From contig JBLHZY010000006.1 of assembly GCA_047631555.1 (NCBI GenBank), forward strand, positions 1 through 64,000: a stretch of 64,000 bases of DNA, read 5' to 3'. Every line of letters begins with the position of its first letter. The first letter of the stretch is position 1. Shown here one piece after another: positions 62,201 through 64,000 of the stretch. The notes under the pieces were generated by a model, which did no database searches, was not told where the DNA came from, and worked only from the letters and a program-made list of their open reading frames with translations. Origin of the DNA: JBLHZY01 sp047631555. GTDB taxonomy: Bacteria > Pseudomonadota > Alphaproteobacteria > Rhodobacterales > Rhodobacteraceae. The translations under genes and the position numbers were made by a program.

Positions 62201-62331
62201 AGGATCATTGCTGTCAGCGCCGCCAATGCCAAAAGGCCAAGGCCCAAAAGCTCTTTGCTTCGCTGTTCCAGAATGGCTTGCGTGTTGCTGTCGAGTAGCG
62301 GATCGCGTTGCCGTGCCTGATAGGATGCCAT
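59299..62331 (-). CDS. ftsK: DNA translocase FtsK
   Basis: A 1010-residue septal DNA pump that moves chromosome termini apart and activates XerCD at dif. Four to five N-terminal membrane helices (to about 210), a Pro/Ala/Gln-rich linker (about 220-510), the alpha/beta motor with Walker A AGTTGSGKSVAIN (Lys near 665) and Walker B YIVVVVDEMADLMM, and the C-terminal gamma winged helix (FTSYIQRKLSVGYNKAARLVEQME-like region) for KOPS recognition. The ATG at 62331 with GAGGA is preferred to the GTG at 62349, which overlaps the dapC-like stop codon. Confidence 0.96.
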   Translation of the reverse strand: MASYQARQRDPLLDSNTQAILEQRSKELLGLGLLALAALTAMILGSYSPTDPSWLSATDEPARNLLGRFGASIASPLYMIVGVASWGFAAVFAVWGLRFIAHRGEERAIPRLFFALIAIALVSVYAATITPFESWNHSFGLGGMFGETLLGTLVNLLPIKATLGFKFLAIVTAFGSIAMSLYVLGFSKAEIKRVGRFLITGTVMTYAILLRVLGKGAVGATIAARTMGAKTSELRAARAERRSFEAQALAEAEAATAQEYYSAPPEAAPGSRVLRAEPVFGAPGQQYAADEQYSAQDHAYTTDFAAQPHAAPEPKGLLARMPSLLKRAVEPQPELVETPDFQGDVLDDGDGDARIKARIADVIKTRARQAPAPGAMRDEPPLTAAVRRHRKGPEPMILAASMTHAEVDQAPLGEPPLGRATEFSTEFATDPMMAQTAPVETTFATAQAYAPVAQADPAPLPSQRFVPQPATPEPKAVVQHAHRKAPQPSRKAIAEAQPGLRFEDNAADYETPPLSLLSSPTTVERHHLSDEALEENARMLENVLDDYGVKGEIVSVRPGPVVTMYELEPAPGLKASRVIGLADDIARSMSAISARVSTVPGRSVIGIELPNVNREKVVLREILSARDFGDSNMKLPLALGKDIGGDAVVANLAKMPHLLIAGTTGSGKSVAINTMILSLLYKLTPDECRLIMIDPKMLELSVYDGIPHLLSPVVTDPKKAVVALKWVVGEMEERYRKMSKMGVRNIDGYNGRVKDALDKGEMFKRTVQTGFDDDTGEPIFETEEFQPKRIPYIVVVVDEMADLMMVAGKEIEACIQRLAQMARASGIHLIMATQRPSVDVITGTIKANFPTRISFQVTSKIDSRTILGEQGAEQLLGMGDMLYMAGGSKITRVHGPFVSDEEVEEIVNHLKAYGPPDYIGGVVEGPPEGTESDIDAVLGLGGNSDVEDALYDTAVAIVIKDRKCSTSYIQRKLSVGYNKAARLVEQMEDAGLVSPANHVGKREILVPEQH

Positions 62332-62345
62332 GTTGTTCCTCGTCT

Positions 62346-63533
62346 TCACCTGTAGAGACAGTCGCGCAGCTCGATTAGCGCGCGCTGAGTTTCTTCTTTT
62401 GGGGCCACAAGAGCGACCCGGATATAAGATGCGCCGGGGTTTTCCCCATCCACATCGCGGCTGAGATAAGCGCCGGGCAATACCCGAACTCCCGTCTCGC
62501 GCCAGAGTTTCAATGCGGCCATTTCGCCGTCTTCAACGGGCAGCCACATGAAAAAGCCAGCTTCGGGCGCGCCTGCGCCGGGCTGATCTTTGAATATTTC
62601 GTCCGCCGCATCGAATTTCGCAGCATAAAGCGCGCGGTTGTCGATGACATGGGCCTCATCCGCCCACGCTTTTTGCGCAACCCGTTGAAGCGGCAGCGGC
62701 ATAGGCGCCCCTGCATAGGCGCGCAATTGCTTGATCGCTTTGATATTTTTCGGGCCAGACGCCACGAAGCCTGCGCGCAAGCCGGGAAGGTTTGAGCGCT
62801 TGGAGAGCGAGTTAAACACCACGACCCGCTCAGGATCGGCATTCATTTCAGCGGCGATTTGCAGCGCGCCCGTTGGCGGCGTATCGCGGTAAATCTCGGA
62901 ATAGCATTCATCGGCAAAGATGCGGAAATCGTGCTTTTCGGCCAAAGCGATCAGTTCGCGCCAATACTGAGCCGAGGCAACCGAGCCCTGCGGATTGGCG
63001 GGCGAGCAGATATAAGCAATCGCGGTGCGATCCAGCAGGGCCGGATCGAGCGCCGTGTAATCCGGCAAGAAGCCATTTTGCGCATTCGCGGCGATATAGT
63101 GCGGCTCGGCGCCGACTGTGAGGGTCGCGATTGCATAGACCTGATAGAACGGATTGGGCATTAGGATCGCAGGCTTTTGGCCGTTTTTCTGCTCTGGGCA
63201 AAGGGCGATCGCTGCGTTGAACAGGCCTTCGCGGGTTCCGTTTAGGGCCATGATCTGGGCCTTTGGATCAAGGTTTGCGCCGTATCGACGCGCGATCCAG
63301 CCTGCGATTGCGGCAAGCAATTCAGGCGCGCCGTCATTCGGTGGATAGGAGTTAAACCCTTCAGAATGCTCAGCAATTATCTGTGGAACCCACTCGGGAA
63401 ATGGGTGTTTTGGCTCCCCGATCGTCATATGCCGCACATCCCCGCCCGGCGCATAGCCGTCGAGAAGGCTCCGCAGGCGCGGAAACGCATATTCTGGCAG
63501 GTTCGAAAACCGCTCTGGGAACGATGGAGCCAC
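62346..63533 (-). CDS. Class I/II aminotransferase, DapC-like (succinyldiaminopimelate transaminase)
   Basis: A 395-residue PLP enzyme. PLP-binding Lys245 in NSLSKRSNLPGLRAGF, the sequence form seen in DapC, which makes N-succinyl-LL-diaminopimelate's amino group in lysine/peptidoglycan synthesis. Further motifs: MTIGEPKHPFPEWVP, ADECYSEIYR (PLP Asp/Tyr) and SYIRVALV (substrate-carboxylate Arg). The start is a GTG at 63533 with a poor ribosome binding site. Directly upstream of ftsK; dapB elsewhere in the window belongs to the same pathway. Confidence 0.87.
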   Translation of the reverse strand: MAPSFPERFSNLPEYAFPRLRSLLDGYAPGGDVRHMTIGEPKHPFPEWVPQIIAEHSEGFNSYPPNDGAPELLAAIAGWIARRYGANLDPKAQIMALNGTREGLFNAAIALCPEQKNGQKPAILMPNPFYQVYAIATLTVGAEPHYIAANAQNGFLPDYTALDPALLDRTAIAYICSPANPQGSVASAQYWRELIALAEKHDFRIFADECYSEIYRDTPPTGALQIAAEMNADPERVVVFNSLSKRSNLPGLRAGFVASGPKNIKAIKQLRAYAGAPMPLPLQRVAQKAWADEAHVIDNRALYAAKFDAADEIFKDQPGAGAPEAGFFMWLPVEDGEMAALKLWRETGVRVLPGAYLSRDVDGENPGASYIRVALVAPKEETQRALIELRDCLYR

Positions 63534-63662
63534 TATTATTCTGCTTTACTGCCTCAGGTTTCGAGATCATTTCGCCTCGAATTACCCTCAGGATAGCCAA
63601 GGAAACGGGTTTGGTCCAGAAAACGCGCGCTTCTTTTTGGCAGAACGCGCGATATGTGGCTT

Positions 63663-64000
63663 TTAGGCCAGCGCGGCCTCGCAGGCGGCCCCATGACGGA
63701 GCAGTTTTTCCTCCTGCCACGGTGCGCCATTGAGCAAAATCCCGCAACATGGCGTGCCCGTTGGCAGGGTAAGGCCGCACAGGCCCATTAGATTGCCGAT
63801 CCGTGTGTTGCGCAGGGCGAGCAAGTTTTCGGCGACGTAATAATCGTGATCCGTCGCGAGGCGCTGCATATTTGGCGGCATGATTGGCGCGGTTGGGAAG
63901 ATGACCGCATCAAAATGGGCGGTTTTTTGCGCGTAAATTGCTCGAAGCATGTGCAGGCGCTTCCAGCCTGCCGCGAATTCTGCGCCGCTCCAATTGGCGC
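63663..64000 (-). CDS. Amidase family protein, C-terminal part (cut by window edge)
   Basis: The last 112 or so codons of an amidase-signature-like enzyme; the frame stays open to the right edge, so the 5' part, with the Ser-Ser-Lys triad, lies outside. Seen here: FDAVIFPTAPIMPPN, followed by RIGNLMGLCGLTLPTGT, the family's conserved C-terminal segment in which a Gly/Pro loop closes the active site. It precedes the dapC-like gene in the same direction, 129 bases away. Substrate unknown. Confidence 0.8.
   Translation of the reverse strand, partial: ANWSGAEFAAGWKRLHMLRAIYAQKTAHFDAVIFPTAPIMPPNMQRLATDHDYYVAENLLALRNTRIGNLMGLCGLTLPTGTPCCGILLNGAPWQEEKLLRHGAACEAALA

Noticed and set aside
60751..62298. 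515-codon plus-strand frame opposite ftsK
   Set aside because: Cys/Gly/Arg-rich shadow of the ftsK linker region; no initiation signal.

Overview
The window reads as a chromosomal segment of an alphaproteobacterium, most probably a Rhodobacterales/Roseobacter-group member. This is inferred from the gene order rsmB - heparinase II/III - purH - lspA - DUF3035 lipoprotein - two M16 peptidases, the DUF1674/SDHAF4 gene, the DinB with an N-terminal CxxC pair, a MutL carrying its own endonuclease motif, and CcrM-type GANTC sites grouped around a DnaA box. Genes are densely packed, with many 4-bp ATGA overlaps. No insertion sequence, prophage, CRISPR array or rRNA operon is visible. One tRNA (Val-GAC) is present.

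Layout. 1-440: non-coding, with a DnaA box, five GANTC sites and the msrPQ terminator. 0.4-6.4 kb (minus): periplasmic methionine-sulfoxide repair (msrP/msrQ), a membrane-anchored FMN glutamate-synthase-like protein, and clpB behind a clear sigma-32 promoter. 6.6-11.2 kb: pyrF, a small NfeD/SPFH pair, dinB and an N-formylglutamate amidohydrolase. 11.3-11.6 kb: tRNA-Val and rpmJ. 11.7-20.2 kb (minus): a seven-gene unit in which a complete Liv-type ABC importer is bracketed by two carboxylate-CoA ligases. A hybrid histidine kinase/response regulator pair (20.4-23.0 kb) is transcribed divergently from it. Together they look like a regulated uptake-and-activation system for an organic acid. 23.1-24.2 kb: a lysine-forming saccharopine dehydrogenase.

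24.2-36.3 kb (minus): ten genes in one direction, rsmB through DUF3775, covering rRNA methylation, a predicted polysaccharide lyase, IMP synthesis, lipoprotein processing, two exported M16 peptidases (one lacking the zinc site), mismatch repair (mutL) and rmuC. 36.4-39.5 kb: SDH assembly factor, dapB, rbfA-truB and DUF1643. 39.5-41.6 kb: an N-terminally anchored RTX-repeat protein and a small orphan ORF. 41.7-44.9 kb: DUF5665, then rpsO and pnp with structured leaders. 45.0-47.0 kb: an isolated, AT-richer glycosyltransferase/RgpF fusion.

47-54 kb: stress and metabolic genes (1-Cys peroxiredoxin, aldehyde dehydrogenase, glyoxalase-fold dioxygenase, RluA, GFA, LysE exporter, free-Met-R-sulfoxide reductase, thiolase). 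53.9-54.7 kb: a STAS/anti-sigma partner-switch pair. 55-64 kb: gamma-glutamyltransferase behind a structured leader, hspQ, an AEC transporter, a lipoprotein transglycosylase, then lolA-ftsK-dapC and the 3' part of an amidase gene cut by the right edge.

All assignments come from reading the sequence and its translations. No database search was run, so family names rest on recognised motifs, length and context.
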